DNA of 64,000 bases from Fibrivirga algicola (GCF_011742925.1 NZ_WAEL01000001.1:372001-436000), one strand, 5' to 3'; positions 6,926 through 15,934 are shown, numbered from the stretch's first letter. Notes: generated by a model from the letters alone, not told the origin. Numbers and translations: made by a program.

Positions 6926-6942
6926 GTAGGTAATGTACCTAC
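6926..6942. promoter_or_regulatory. Operator-like palindrome in the receiver/immunity intergenic region
   Basis: GTAGGTA (6926-6932) and TACCTAC (6936-6942) are exact inverted repeats around ATG, followed by TTTTT. It sits between divergent genes (receiver at 6824 and WapI-like at 7055), where a terminator is not needed, so an operator is the simpler reading. Confidence 0.35.
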
Positions 6943-7054
6943 TTTTTGGTAATTTCAACTTTTTAAACTATCTTATCCATAGGCATTAACGGCTGAATGG
7001 GGGCGGGATGGTAATCCAGTTCGGGATTTTCTCTTAGATCTTTAATCAAAAGCG

Positions 7055-7495
7055 ATGAAACTAACAGGGCCACAGGGTGATTTTGAGTTGAATGTACTGG
7101 ATTATGAATACAGTGACTCGGCTGATTTTTTAGATCGCAACTGGCTTATCGTCAGTATGGTGACTAAAGAAGGGGCGCAGCAGTCGACCCGCACGCTGAC
7201 TTTCCTGTCAACCTGGGAGCTCGAAATGCTGCATGACTGGATGCAGTCTGTTATTGATAACGCAGAACTGGCGCCAAAACTGACATTTATTGAGCCATCG
7301 CTGAGTTTCTGTAACCTGTCGGATGGCAAGGAGCACTACGTTTTTCGGATCGGTATGAACAAGGATGCATCGCCAAACTGGCATGATGATCACTCGAAAA
7401 CGTATTGGTTACCCGTAACGCCTAACAAGGATGAGCTTAGTCAGGCTATCCGTGATCTGGAAAAACAATTGAATCAGTTTCCCGTACGTAACTAG
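7055..7495 (+). CDS. WapI-family immunity-like protein
   Basis: The 146-residue cytoplasmic protein resembles the WapI family of immunity proteins: an N-terminal GPQGDFELNVLDYEY, a central FLSTWELEMLHDWMQ helix, then FIEPSLSFCNL, HYVFRIGMN, PNWHDDH and a C-terminal helix ending LEKQLNQFPVRN. In Bacillus, WapI neutralises the tRNase toxin WapA, but family members are widely spread as orphan immunity genes. No polymorphic toxin is adjacent here. It may protect against neighbours' toxins, or have been recruited for another role. The family call rests on remembered sequence pattern and should be confirmed by profile search. Confidence 0.6.
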   Translation: MKLTGPQGDFELNVLDYEYSDSADFLDRNWLIVSMVTKEGAQQSTRTLTFLSTWELEMLHDWMQSVIDNAELAPKLTFIEPSLSFCNLSDGKEHYVFRIGMNKDASPNWHDDHSKTYWLPVTPNKDELSQAIRDLEKQLNQFPVRN

Positions 7496-7517
7496 ATCTT
7501 ACTATTTAATGGTATCC

Positions 7518-7650
7518 CAGCGGCGGGCCGTTCAGATTGGGTTGATTTAAAATGATTGTTGCGGATTTCTGATTTGGGTGGTATAAATCTGTTTCAAGTC
7601 AAAACTCCGCGACAAGCCCTTTAATCTCTATTCCGCATGGTCCGCCGCTG
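7518..7650. other. Convergent gap with two copies of a dispersed 15-nt word
   Basis: Between the WapI-like gene and the hybrid kinase there is no gene. CAGCGGCGGGCCGTT lies at 7518-7532, and the inverted form of CAGCGGCGGACCATG at 7636-7650. A third copy, CAGCGGCGGACCGTG, lies at 19036-19050. The two copies here could pair over about 11 bp across a roughly 100-nt loop. Confidence 0.6.
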
Positions 7651-7659
7651 AAGTACCAG

Positions 7660-10600
7660 TTAGGGTTGCGGGGTGGCCATAAACTCAGCGAAAGCGGCTT
7701 CCAGTGCTTTTAATTCCTGCGCCAACTGACTTGTATCCTGTACTTTAAGTTTTCCTTCGGCTTCTCGGGCAATACGCGCCAGCCGGGATACGCCCACAGT
7801 ACCGGCACTGCCTTTTAGGGTATGCAAGTGACTCTTCACCGTTGCAATGTCGCCTGCCGCAAAGGCTGTAAGCGACTCAGTAACCAGTTCGGTTGCTTCC
7901 GTTACGAAATCATCAAACACGCTCTCGACCAGTTCGGCCCCGCCGATATCGCGCAGTTGCTCCAGAATATCGTTGTCAATGACAGGTACGTCGGCATAGG
8001 GCAGCAACAAACTGGCATCGAAGGTGGCCGTAGCGGGCTGGCCATTCGGTAGAGCAACGGCGAGCTGGGTACGTTGCTCAGGGGATGGTGCGGGGCTGGC
8101 GATCGTTTCGGGCGTTGGCAGGCTACTAACTTCGGTGGTTCTTACCTGACCACGACCAGTTTTTTTAAGGATCTCCGCCACCTTGCTGATCAGTCCCTGG
8201 GCGCGAATGGGTTTGGCAATGTAGTCGTCGAGGCCCTGGCTCAGGAATCGTTCGCGGTCCTCACGCATTGAATAGGCGGTCATGGCTACAACCGGGGGCA
8301 GCAGGGCCGCGTACTGGTCGCGGAGGTACCGGGTAGTTTCTACGCCATCCATATCGGGCATCTGAATGTCCATGAAGATGACATCGAAACGGTTGTCGCC
8401 CAGTCCACTACCGGCGGCTACCTTTTCTATGGCTTCGGGGCCGCTAGAGGCCGTGGTGACTACACAGCCCGATTTGCGCAGGATCTCACTGGCTACTTTC
8501 CGGTTCACGGCGTTGTCGTCGACCAGCAGAATAACGGGGTGGTAGTCCGTAAAGAAGTCGGCCACTTTCATGTCGGCGGCGGCTTCACTCTGGCTTTGTG
8601 TCGGGCTGATGGCCGTTTCTTTCAGTTCGAGTGTAAACCAGAACGTGCTACCCATGCCCACCGTCGATTCAACGCCCACCTCACCTTTCATCAGGGCGGC
8701 CAGTTCTTTCGAGATAGACAAACCAAGGCCGGTGCCACCGAATGTCTTCCGCGATGACGTGTCGACCTGGCTAAACGAGTTGAAGAGCAGCCCGATGTTT
8801 TCGGCCGAGATGCCAATGCCTGAGTCGCGTACCTCTACCTTGATGCGGTTGAATTTTCCCCGCTTACTCACCAGCGCCGCGGCTACTTCCACCGTGCCGT
8901 CTTCGGTGAACTTCAGGGCGTTGGAAGTCAGGTTCGATAAGATTTGCAGCATGCGTGTCTGATCGGCAATGACGTATTTGGGCAGGTCCGGACTCAGGGT
9001 GTAGAACAGTCGGTTACGTTTGGCATTGGCCTGTTGCCCAAACAACGCGATGAGTTTCTCGAATACTTCGCCCAGCGCCACCGGTGCTTCGTGCAGTACC
9101 ATTTTGCCCGCCTCAATTTTCGACAGGTCAAGAATATCGTTCAGGATGTTGAGCAGCGTTTCAGACGAGCGACGAATGGTGCGGACATAGTCGCGTTGCT
9201 CATCGTTGAGTACCGTGTCATTGAGCAAATCGACCATGCCGATTACGCCGTTCATGGGGGTACGTATCTCGTGGCTCATGTTGGCCAGAAAACGCTCTTT
9301 CACCTTTAGCGACCGCTCGGCTTCGTCTTTTGCCTTTACCAGTTCGGCCGATTGCCGTTTTAGCTCGGTGATATCGCGGGCAAGGGCGGCAATGACCGAG
9401 TAACGTCCATCCTCATCTTTCAACAAGAGCATGTTGAACATGAATTGCCGCTCTGAGCCGTCTTTCCGGCGTAACGTAGCCTCGAAGTTGCGCACCGACC
9501 GGGTACGTACCAGCTTAAACAGCGCCCGTCGCACCACGCCGGGGTCAACAAAATAAGTCAGAGCGCTCTGGCCCATCACTTCGTCGGGGGTGTAGCCGCT
9601 GCGCTTGAATACTGATGGGCTTACCATGGTGATTTGCCCATGCCGGTCGACCCGGACATAGATATCCTGGAGGTTTTCGAAGATACCCCGGAATTTCTCT
9701 TCGCTACGCTCCAGGTTCAGCTGCGCACCTTTGCGATTGGTAATGTCGCGGGCAATACCCGACACTTCCTCGATTACGCCGCCCGTGAGCAGGATTGGGT
9801 TCAAATGTAATTCGAGCCACGATTCTTTACCAGCCAGATCAAACCGCATTTCAAAGTTTTGCGGTTGCCCCTTGAACGCCAGTTTGTAGCGGTCGTCGAG
9901 CAGGCGTTGGTTGTCGTCGCCAACGCCCCGCCACCCCTGCTTTTCAGCGCTGATGAAGAGCCTTGGCTGCTCGTCGGTCAATTGCTGAATCAGGCTGGCG
10001 TAGTTCTGGTTGAATGACGTTAGTTGCAGCGCTTTGTTGACTGACCAGATCAGGTACGTGCTACTATTGAAGATGGCGTTCAGGCGGGCAGTCTGCTTAT
10101 TCAGGGCTGCTTCGGCCTGCTTGCGCGCGATAGCCAGCGCGACCTGCCCCGAAATGAATTCGAGCAGTTCCAGATCACGTGGACCGTAGAGGTTGGGGTC
10201 GTTGTAGGATTTAACGCCGATGATACCCGTGATCTCGTCGCCAATTCGCAGTGGCGCCGTGAGCATCAGTTTGGGTTGCTGCTGGCCATACAGGTCGATA
10301 TGGTGCTCGTCGGCCAGGTGCAGAATGTCGGTGTCGCGCAGGAAAAGGGGCTTGTTGGCCTGAATGGTGTATTCGGTCAGGCCGCTGCCGAGGCGCTTTT
10401 TGGTGAACCGCATATTTCCCTGAAACGACTCATCGACATAGTAGGGAAAGGTCAGGTATTTTTTGCTCTGGTCATAGAGGGCAATAAAGAAGTTGCTGGC
10501 GTCGATGATGTTGCCCAACTCGCGGTGTACGCGCTGGTAGAAATCGTCGAGGTTAGGCATATTCAGCGTCCAGCTGGCAATGCTGTAGTAGAGCCGCTGG

Positions 10601-11361
10601 GCTTTTTCAGCCCTGATCTTCTGGGTGATGTCGCGCAGTATACACCGAAACGCCGTCGGTTTCCCCTGATCGTACCGGCAGTTGACGCTGCCCGACAGGA
10701 ACAGCGTGCGGCCATCGCGGCTGCGGAAAACGGTTTCGAAGGAGGGGTTAGGTTCGCCTTCCTGCACCCGTTGCAACCGATCGACGGTGCTCTTGACATA
10801 ATCGGGGTGCAGCACGTCATTCAGTGTCAGCGAGGCGATCTGATCGGCACCGTAGCCCAGCAGTTCACGCCAGGCTTTGTTCACAAAAATGAACTTGCCG
10901 TCGAGCGTAATGAGTTGGATGAGGTCGCTGGTATTATCGACCAGATCCTGCAACTGGGCATTGGTGTTGCTCAGTGCCGAAGCAACCCGCCGCTTGCTGG
11001 TCAGGTCTTCGCCAATGATCGTAAACGCGTCTGTCCGCCCTCCGGTGCCGCTCGGAATAAACGAGTTAAGGTGAACGTTTCGGGTCGATCCGCTCTTGGT
11101 AAGGAGCTGAATTTCGCGTTGTTCCGGAAAGCCACCGCGCTCCAGCGCTTCTCTGAATACCTGTTCCAGTACCAGCCGATCGTCGGGCGGGACCAGCACA
11201 TCGAAGAAGTTTCGACCAACGATTTCATCGATAGACCAGGCCGTTACGCGCAGGGCGTACGGATTAACGTACGACACCGAGCCGTCATGTTCAACGGTGA
11301 GGCCGATCAGGTTGAGTTGGTCAACGGTTTTACGTACGTCGAAGGGTTGGGTGGTGATCAT
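7660..11361 (-). CDS. Large cytoplasmic hybrid histidine kinase (PAS-PAS-GAF-PAS-PAS-HisKA-HATPase-REC-HPt)
   Basis: The product is 1233 residues with no membrane segments. From the N-terminus it has two PAS domains (about 10-125 and 135-250), a GAF domain (265-410), two more PAS domains (425-545 and 555-670), and a HisKA domain whose phosphoacceptor His lies in FLANMSHEIRTPMNG. A HATPase follows with N box SNALKFT, DSGIGIS and GGTGLGLSI. Then come a receiver with LVDDNAVNRK, phosphoacceptor Asp in IFMDIQMPDMDG and Lys in IAKPI (950-1075), a Pro/Thr-rich linker, and a C-terminal HPt domain with HLHTLKGSAGTVG. This is a complete internal phosphorelay (His-Asp-His) lacking only the terminal regulator. 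The alkyltransferase-like gene ends 12 nt upstream on the same strand, suggesting co-transcription. The signal is unknown; GAF and PAS domains suggest a small intracellular ligand or redox state. Confidence 0.93.
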   Translation of the reverse strand: MITTQPFDVRKTVDQLNLIGLTVEHDGSVSYVNPYALRVTAWSIDEIVGRNFFDVLVPPDDRLVLEQVFREALERGGFPEQREIQLLTKSGSTRNVHLNSFIPSGTGGRTDAFTIIGEDLTSKRRVASALSNTNAQLQDLVDNTSDLIQLITLDGKFIFVNKAWRELLGYGADQIASLTLNDVLHPDYVKSTVDRLQRVQEGEPNPSFETVFRSRDGRTLFLSGSVNCRYDQGKPTAFRCILRDITQKIRAEKAQRLYYSIASWTLNMPNLDDFYQRVHRELGNIIDASNFFIALYDQSKKYLTFPYYVDESFQGNMRFTKKRLGSGLTEYTIQANKPLFLRDTDILHLADEHHIDLYGQQQPKLMLTAPLRIGDEITGIIGVKSYNDPNLYGPRDLELLEFISGQVALAIARKQAEAALNKQTARLNAIFNSSTYLIWSVNKALQLTSFNQNYASLIQQLTDEQPRLFISAEKQGWRGVGDDNQRLLDDRYKLAFKGQPQNFEMRFDLAGKESWLELHLNPILLTGGVIEEVSGIARDITNRKGAQLNLERSEEKFRGIFENLQDIYVRVDRHGQITMVSPSVFKRSGYTPDEVMGQSALTYFVDPGVVRRALFKLVRTRSVRNFEATLRRKDGSERQFMFNMLLLKDEDGRYSVIAALARDITELKRQSAELVKAKDEAERSLKVKERFLANMSHEIRTPMNGVIGMVDLLNDTVLNDEQRDYVRTIRRSSETLLNILNDILDLSKIEAGKMVLHEAPVALGEVFEKLIALFGQQANAKRNRLFYTLSPDLPKYVIADQTRMLQILSNLTSNALKFTEDGTVEVAAALVSKRGKFNRIKVEVRDSGIGISAENIGLLFNSFSQVDTSSRKTFGGTGLGLSISKELAALMKGEVGVESTVGMGSTFWFTLELKETAISPTQSQSEAAADMKVADFFTDYHPVILLVDDNAVNRKVASEILRKSGCVVTTASSGPEAIEKVAAGSGLGDNRFDVIFMDIQMPDMDGVETTRYLRDQYAALLPPVVAMTAYSMREDRERFLSQGLDDYIAKPIRAQGLISKVAEILKKTGRGQVRTTEVSSLPTPETIASPAPSPEQRTQLAVALPNGQPATATFDASLLLPYADVPVIDNDILEQLRDIGGAELVESVFDDFVTEATELVTESLTAFAAGDIATVKSHLHTLKGSAGTVGVSRLARIAREAEGKLKVQDTSQLAQELKALEAAFAEFMATPQP

Positions 11362-11373
11362 AGGTGGGTACGC

Positions 11374-11757
11374 TTAGTCACGGTCAGTTAAGTCGAGGGA
11401 AGGGTCCCAAAGGCGGGTGTTGAAGTCCACTACGGTGTCATCGACAACCTGAATGCCTTCGGCCTGGAGCAACTCCTGCATACGGGTGGGTGAGCCAAAG
11501 AAATTCTTACCCGAAAGTACACCCAATCGATTCACAACGCGCTGGGCAGGTACGTCCGGTCGGTTATGGCAACCGTTCAGCGCCCAACCCACCATGCGGG
11601 CACCGGCTCGTAAGCCGAGGTACTGGGCAATGGCCCCATAGGTGGTTACGCGCCCCAGGGGTATCTGCCGAACCACGGCATACACATCCTCGAAATAATC
11701 GCGGGGAGGGTCGGCTACGGAGCCGTCGGCAGTAGTGATAGTGCGTTTCGTCGCCAT
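11374..11757 (-). CDS. Alkyltransferase-like (ATL) protein of the MGMT family
   Basis: From the ATG at 11757 the product is 127 residues (a longer frame opens at 11811, but MATKRTITTADG is a more natural start and lies next to the fold). The domain begins DYFEDVYAVVRQIPLGRVTTYG, with the Arg-finger and DNA-binding helix RAGARMVGWAL typical of O6-methylguanine methyltransferases. The catalytic Pro-Cys-His-Arg is replaced by VPAQRVV, so the alkyl-acceptor Cys is Ala. This defines ATL proteins, which bind O6-alkylguanine and pass the lesion to nucleotide excision repair. It is followed 12 nt later by the hybrid kinase gene. Confidence 0.88.
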   Translation of the reverse strand: MATKRTITTADGSVADPPRDYFEDVYAVVRQIPLGRVTTYGAIAQYLGLRAGARMVGWALNGCHNRPDVPAQRVVNRLGVLSGKNFFGSPTRMQELLQAEGIQVVDDTVVDFNTRLWDPSLDLTDRD

Positions 11758-11774
11758 ACGTAAATATACAACGG

Positions 11775-11820
11775 AACGCCCGTTTGGCATAGTCTGCAAA
11801 GACAGGGCCAAACGGGCGTT
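11775..11820 (-). terminator. Hairpin between the GH9 gene and the ATL gene
   Basis: AACGCCCGTTTGGC (11775-11788) and its exact reverse complement (11807-11820) form a 14-bp stem with an 18-nt loop. It lies 64 nt past the GH9 stop and just upstream of the ATL start. No strong T-run follows. Confidence 0.5.
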
Positions 11821-11884
11821 GTAAGCGTGACTGGTACGTGTTTTAAAGGGCTTTGTATTTCACCAGGAGCTGATTCAAAGCGGT

Positions 11885-14416
11885 TTATTTCACTAAATTC
11901 TTGAAGGCTGATCCAAAAATTAAATAGCTGGTGTTGCCGCCAATCGTGCCTTCATTCTGTCCCCAGAAGAATGGCCAGTCGTCGTAGTTCTCAAAATGAT
12001 CGGGTTGTCTGAACAACAGGCCTGGTGCAAGATTACCCGGGATAAAAGAAAAGTCAGCCCGGTTATTGCCGTAAAATACAGCTTTGGGACGGGTAGCGCC
12101 CACCGTTGCTACTAATGAATAATTGTGATACGGGTGGCAGCCATACAGGTAGTTAGCGGCCTTATACGCGTAGCTTTCGCTGATGATATCCGGGAAATAT
12201 TTGCTGGCGAAGCAAACGGTAGTACCAAAGTTTACCACATCGCCGCTACCTGCCCAGTTACGGAGGCCAATGGGCACACCGTATGGATTATCTTTTTCCA
12301 GGTTATCGATATAGGCTTTATACTTAATAATATACGGCTGGAGTTTTGCCTTGTACGCTGCGTCAAGGTGCGGTATGGCATCTAAAGCGGTCAGCAGGAC
12401 GAACGTAACATTGCGATCCAGGGCAGGCCATAAAGCTTGCTGAAATTTATCAATGTATTCTTTCTCGCCGGTCGATATGTACAGTTGGAGATTCGTGCCA
12501 ACATCAACCCCCCGTCCCCGCCTGCCTAAGCTATCCTGCGACCGATTGGCCATTAATTCTGTTGACTCTTTTAGGAGTCTTTTTGACTGCTGTAATGCTC
12601 TGGCTGAAAGATCGTCATTATACCCCTTAAGCGCCCGACTTGCTGCGGCAAACATCGTTGCTGCACTTAGGTCAAGTCCGGGGTTTCGGCTGGTAAATGC
12701 CCATAAGTCATCTTTCACCCCGCTCGACCGGCCGTCGGCGGCTACTTCGTAAGGTCCCAGGGTAGGGTTATACGGAAGCCCGTCGGTCAATGATGCGGCA
12801 TCACCAAGGTGATGGTAATTGTCGAGTACCGCATTCGAGAGCGTTTGGGTCATGTGGCCCACAATCTCGGCCTGGGCTACCAGGTTCAACGTGCCGTGCT
12901 CAATAAACTGTAATACATCCGGCTTGCCATCGGGCCGGTGCAAATCAACATACCGTTGTTTCTGGTCAACAAACGTCTGGTCCCGTAAGGGTTTAAACGA
13001 TTCCCAGGTACGTACGAAGTTTTGCACCACGCCAATATTCGATCCGGTCTCGATATCAAAGTCACCCGCGTCGAAAAAACCGCCAACGTTTAACCCCGGG
13101 ATTGATTCGAGGGCTTTATACTTCGTGTCAGTTGTTGGTCCCTGCGCATGCAGGTCGAAGTGGTCCGTGTTTGGTGGTGCCTGCCGATATCCTTCTTTAA
13201 AGGGCTCACCATGCCATACCCGGTACGCTTCGTTGACGAACATATGATCCATATGGATTGGAATCCATATGTCGCTGGTAGCATCGGTGATTTTATCGTA
13301 GACGTTATCTTGGATCAAAAAATTATTGGTTTTGATGCCTCCATATTGGATGTAATAGATACCGGGCGCTTTGACCGACGAGAAATCAAACTTTACATAG
13401 TGGTATTTAAAATAGTCACCCCAGGAAGCAATTTTACCGGTAAATAATTTGACCGCTTTGCCATCGTCGCCGATTTTATACAGGGATGAAACGGCAAGCG
13501 GTTTATCTTTTTTGTCGAGTTCGATTACCGCAACTTTTGCTTGTGACGGGAGGTAACCCACTTGAGAGAAACCGATATTCGGCTCGCGCACCCAACCCGG
13601 AATGGCATTCGGTTCAACGGTCCAGCTCAACACCTTACCTGTTTTACCAACTGGTAATAAGCTACGAACGACAAACCAGCCATTCTGGGCCAGCATACGT
13701 CCATCAAAAAGCATCAGATCAGCCTCTGTTGACGTGATTTTTATCAGACGCTCCGGCTCATCGGGCGCCAGTAGGAGGGTGCGGCCAGTTTCGAGAGGAA
13801 GCGGGTCAATGTATTTGCCGGTTCCTCTGTCGTCCGACGTTTTGTAGCCCTTGAATTGCTTGGGTTTTTCACTGTTTGGTTTAGTGACCGTGTTTCCTAC
13901 AACGTACCGCGGAAACCGGTTATACCGCCCATCCATCAAATAGGTCTTTTGCCAATATTGCGAGGGTAGAAACTCCAGATTGAACCCGGCACTTTTTTCA
14001 AGGGCTTTGGGGACGGGTTTATCCAGGTAAACGGCAATCTCAACCCCTTTGCCCTTAGCCGTTACCACCACCCGGGACTCAAAATCGTAATCGGCATACT
14101 TTAAAGTAGCCTCAATGGTTTGGGCTGCCGCATTCACCTTTCGATTCGATACGTTGGGCACCAGGTCCCACTGCTCCGGTGTGTTAGACAGCCGTACGGC
14201 ACCACCTTGTGCGGTTCGTACGCCGTGATGAATCAACTCGATCCCAGCATTCTTCTCATCGTTGAACCCCCCGGTAAACAGGTTATTGTATACCAGGACA
14301 TTGACACCCTGTGCCTCGAAATACTCAAGCTTGTTGAGTTTTAAGCCCTGGGCCGATGCATACGTAACTGCTATCAGCAGTTGCAGTGCAACTAATAAAA
14401 TTTTTCGTTTCGTCAT
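11885..14416 (-). CDS. Secreted glycoside hydrolase family 9 protein (cellulase-type)
   Basis: The 843-residue protein begins with a signal peptide (MTKRKILLVALQLLIAVTYASA, then Q). Residues about 25-280 form a beta-rich region without a family I can name. Residues about 285-375 are a CelD-type N-terminal Ig-like domain (IGFSQVGYLPSQAKVAVIE). The GH9 (alpha/alpha)6 barrel follows, with GGFFDAGDFD carrying the paired Asp residues (base) and the C-terminal WGQNEGTIGGNTSY carrying the proton-donor Glu. GH9 enzymes are endo-beta-1,4-glucanases, though some cleave xyloglucan or exo-type substrates. No CBM or T9SS tail is evident. No SusC/SusD pair is adjacent, so this is not a classical polysaccharide-utilisation locus. 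Expected in periplasm or outside. Confidence 0.88.
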   Translation of the reverse strand: MTKRKILLVALQLLIAVTYASAQGLKLNKLEYFEAQGVNVLVYNNLFTGGFNDEKNAGIELIHHGVRTAQGGAVRLSNTPEQWDLVPNVSNRKVNAAAQTIEATLKYADYDFESRVVVTAKGKGVEIAVYLDKPVPKALEKSAGFNLEFLPSQYWQKTYLMDGRYNRFPRYVVGNTVTKPNSEKPKQFKGYKTSDDRGTGKYIDPLPLETGRTLLLAPDEPERLIKITSTEADLMLFDGRMLAQNGWFVVRSLLPVGKTGKVLSWTVEPNAIPGWVREPNIGFSQVGYLPSQAKVAVIELDKKDKPLAVSSLYKIGDDGKAVKLFTGKIASWGDYFKYHYVKFDFSSVKAPGIYYIQYGGIKTNNFLIQDNVYDKITDATSDIWIPIHMDHMFVNEAYRVWHGEPFKEGYRQAPPNTDHFDLHAQGPTTDTKYKALESIPGLNVGGFFDAGDFDIETGSNIGVVQNFVRTWESFKPLRDQTFVDQKQRYVDLHRPDGKPDVLQFIEHGTLNLVAQAEIVGHMTQTLSNAVLDNYHHLGDAASLTDGLPYNPTLGPYEVAADGRSSGVKDDLWAFTSRNPGLDLSAATMFAAASRALKGYNDDLSARALQQSKRLLKESTELMANRSQDSLGRRGRGVDVGTNLQLYISTGEKEYIDKFQQALWPALDRNVTFVLLTALDAIPHLDAAYKAKLQPYIIKYKAYIDNLEKDNPYGVPIGLRNWAGSGDVVNFGTTVCFASKYFPDIISESYAYKAANYLYGCHPYHNYSLVATVGATRPKAVFYGNNRADFSFIPGNLAPGLLFRQPDHFENYDDWPFFWGQNEGTIGGNTSYLIFGSAFKNLVK

Positions 14417-14697
14417 GTTCAGTCAAACTAACCAATCGTTTTCAGTTGCTTCAATTGTTAACGGATGAAGAAGATTGACTGTAGTCTTATATACTATACT
14501 AAAAATTTTAAAAAGTCAGTCGTAAAATAGTTGATTATGTTTTATGATTATTTTCTCAGAATATAGTCAAAATTGTACAGTTACTTGTTTGATATCTATA
14601 CTAATAAAAGTCTAGTAAAACTGTCCATAGTGGGAGCCTGCTACCGCGAAATATGGTTTGACATACTACAGTTTATTCGACACTAACCTATTTTCGA
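14417..14697. other. AT-rich leader region upstream of GH9
   Basis: No gene is seen. The region is strongly AT-rich compared with the flanks and lies directly upstream of the minus-strand GH9 start, so it presumably holds its promoter and control sites. I could not fix a -33/-7 pair with confidence. Confidence 0.4.
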
Positions 14698-14736
14698 CCC
14701 ACTAACACCACCTTCTAAATAGGTGGTGTTAGTGGG
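14698..14736 (-). terminator. 16-bp hairpin after the Gdx/SugE gene
   Basis: Positions 14698-14713 and 14721-14736 are exact reverse complements with a 7-nt loop. It lies 32 nt past the end of the minus-strand SMR gene (14769). No T-run follows on the minus strand. Confidence 0.6.
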
Positions 14737-14768
14737 GTGCTATGCTTACTGTCTGTTAGCTATCAGTT

Positions 14769-15095
14769 TCAGTGTGAAACGATTTTTAATCCGACGATAG
14801 ACCCGATTAGCGTGCCAATGAAAAGCAGTCGCAAAAAAGTTGCTGGTTCGCCAAACACCAGAATACCTACCAAAACCGTCCCCACCGCGCCGATTCCTGT
14901 CCACATTGCATACGCTGTACCGATTGGTAACGTTTGAGTTGCTTTCATTAGAAGTCCCATGCTGATCGTGAGGGCCACAATGAACCCTGCGTACCACATA
15001 TACAGTTCGTTTCCTGTAGCCTCTTTTGTTTTTCCCAGACAGAAAGCAAAGACAACTTCAAATAGTCCGGCAATGATGACGATGAGCCAATTCAT
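14769..15095 (-). CDS. SMR-family exporter, Gdx/SugE type
   Basis: The 108-residue protein has four predicted membrane helices (about 2-22, 32-52, 58-80, 84-104) and the family's membrane-embedded Glu in the first helix (IIAGLFEVVFAF). LPIGTAYAMWTGIGAVGTVLVG matches the Gdx/SugE branch more than EmrE. That branch exports guanidinium ion in exchange for protons. These proteins work as antiparallel dimers. In many bacteria the gene is under a guanidine riboswitch; I saw no convincing riboswitch in the 75 nt upstream. No second SMR gene is adjacent, so a homodimer is expected. Confidence 0.88.
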   Translation of the reverse strand: MNWLIVIIAGLFEVVFAFCLGKTKEATGNELYMWYAGFIVALTISMGLLMKATQTLPIGTAYAMWTGIGAVGTVLVGILVFGEPATFLRLLFIGTLIGSIVGLKIVSH

Positions 15096-15170
15096 TTTAT
15101 ATGTTTTTTAGTCGCAAAAGTTGAGAAAGGTTATTCAGTTTTCATGCAGGTATTAGCAGCGGCTTATGGA

Positions 15171-15467
15171 TTACTGAAGAGGCCGATGCCAAAATAGGTG
15201 GGTTAGTGCAATTCGTGAGTAGAATTTATTCTGGTCAACGGCCTTGCTGTAGACTAGGACAGTAGTCGGTTTTGTTTTTAGGAAGGCAAATAGTGTCTGC
15301 TTAAATTCAGGATAGAACCTTATTGTTTTATTAGAATGTAGAGTGTATTGCGTGATTGACTGGTCAGCTTTTGTAAATATGAAGGTACCGACTAGGCCAA
15401 GGCTTTCTTGTAAAAAATGAGTTGACTGTTTTCTGCAACTTTTACTCCAAGAGTAAGCTCGTAGCAC
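15171..15467 (-). CDS. Doubtful small ORF, possibly a gene fragment
   Basis: A 98-codon minus-strand frame with a central stretch (about 40-80, including FKQTLFAFLKTKPTTVLVYSKA) that looks more protein-like than chance, but I recognise no family. It is AT-richer than its neighbours, its start overlaps a dispersed palindrome (15461-15490), and there is no evident start signal. It may be the decayed end of an older gene. Low confidence. Confidence 0.2.
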   Translation of the reverse strand: MLRAYSWSKSCRKQSTHFLQESLGLVGTFIFTKADQSITQYTLHSNKTIRFYPEFKQTLFAFLKTKPTTVLVYSKAVDQNKFYSRIALTHLFWHRPLQ

Positions 15468-15490
15468 CGAAGCTGGAACTTCGGCGCTAC
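15461..15490. repeat. 30-nt dispersed imperfect palindrome
   Basis: GTAGCACCGAAG (15461-15472) is matched by CTTCGGCGCTAC (15479-15490) as an inverted repeat (11 of 12). A closely related sequence lies on the opposite strand at 27003-27029, at the start of the DUF58 gene (about 21 of 24 core positions match), so the element is repeated in this genome. Confidence 0.65.
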
Positions 15491-15934
15491 AGGGCCAAGC
15501 GCAGGCAGATTAGGTTCCATAGGAAAGCCCTGTTGAGGAGGCAAAGCGTAAGTGATTGGTAGTTTTCTCTGGCCACTTCGCCCAACACTACCTGGTGATT
15601 CGTTTCTTAGTCTCTTAGCCTACATCACTACGAAGGATAAAGTTACTGGCCGAAGGTGTCAATAACGCGTGCTGTAACTAAGCCAATAGCTCCGGCGATT
15701 TCGCCGGGAACCCACCAGGATGGCTGACAAATTCACGGACCGTTAACAGTACGTCTTGCCGATTGCCTGCTTGCGGAAGTCAGTCAATTTGATCAGGAAG
15801 GAGGAGCTAAAGGCTACTTGTAGACCCGGCAATGTACGTTCTGCCAACAATACGTAAAGCCCACTCTGACAATTTTGCACTTGACCCTTAGTTGACAGCC
15901 TGTCGCTGATCCCCGTCATACCACCTTTTGTGAT
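15491..15934. other. Non-coding stretch upstream of the NagZ fusion
   Basis: No open frame of note is present on either strand. The base composition in the middle is close to coding DNA and includes a short GC hairpin (CCGGCGATTTCGCCGG), so part of it may be a decayed gene. I recognise nothing in it. Confidence 0.4.

Noticed and set aside
10276-11391. 371-codon plus-strand frame opposite the hybrid kinase
   Set aside because: It is antisense to the conserved PAS and GAF domains of the kinase and has no recognisable motif; an antisense shadow of codon bias.
15096-15170. Guanidine riboswitch upstream of the Gdx/SugE gene
   Set aside because: Only 75 nt are available before the next frame and no characteristic conserved loops were seen.
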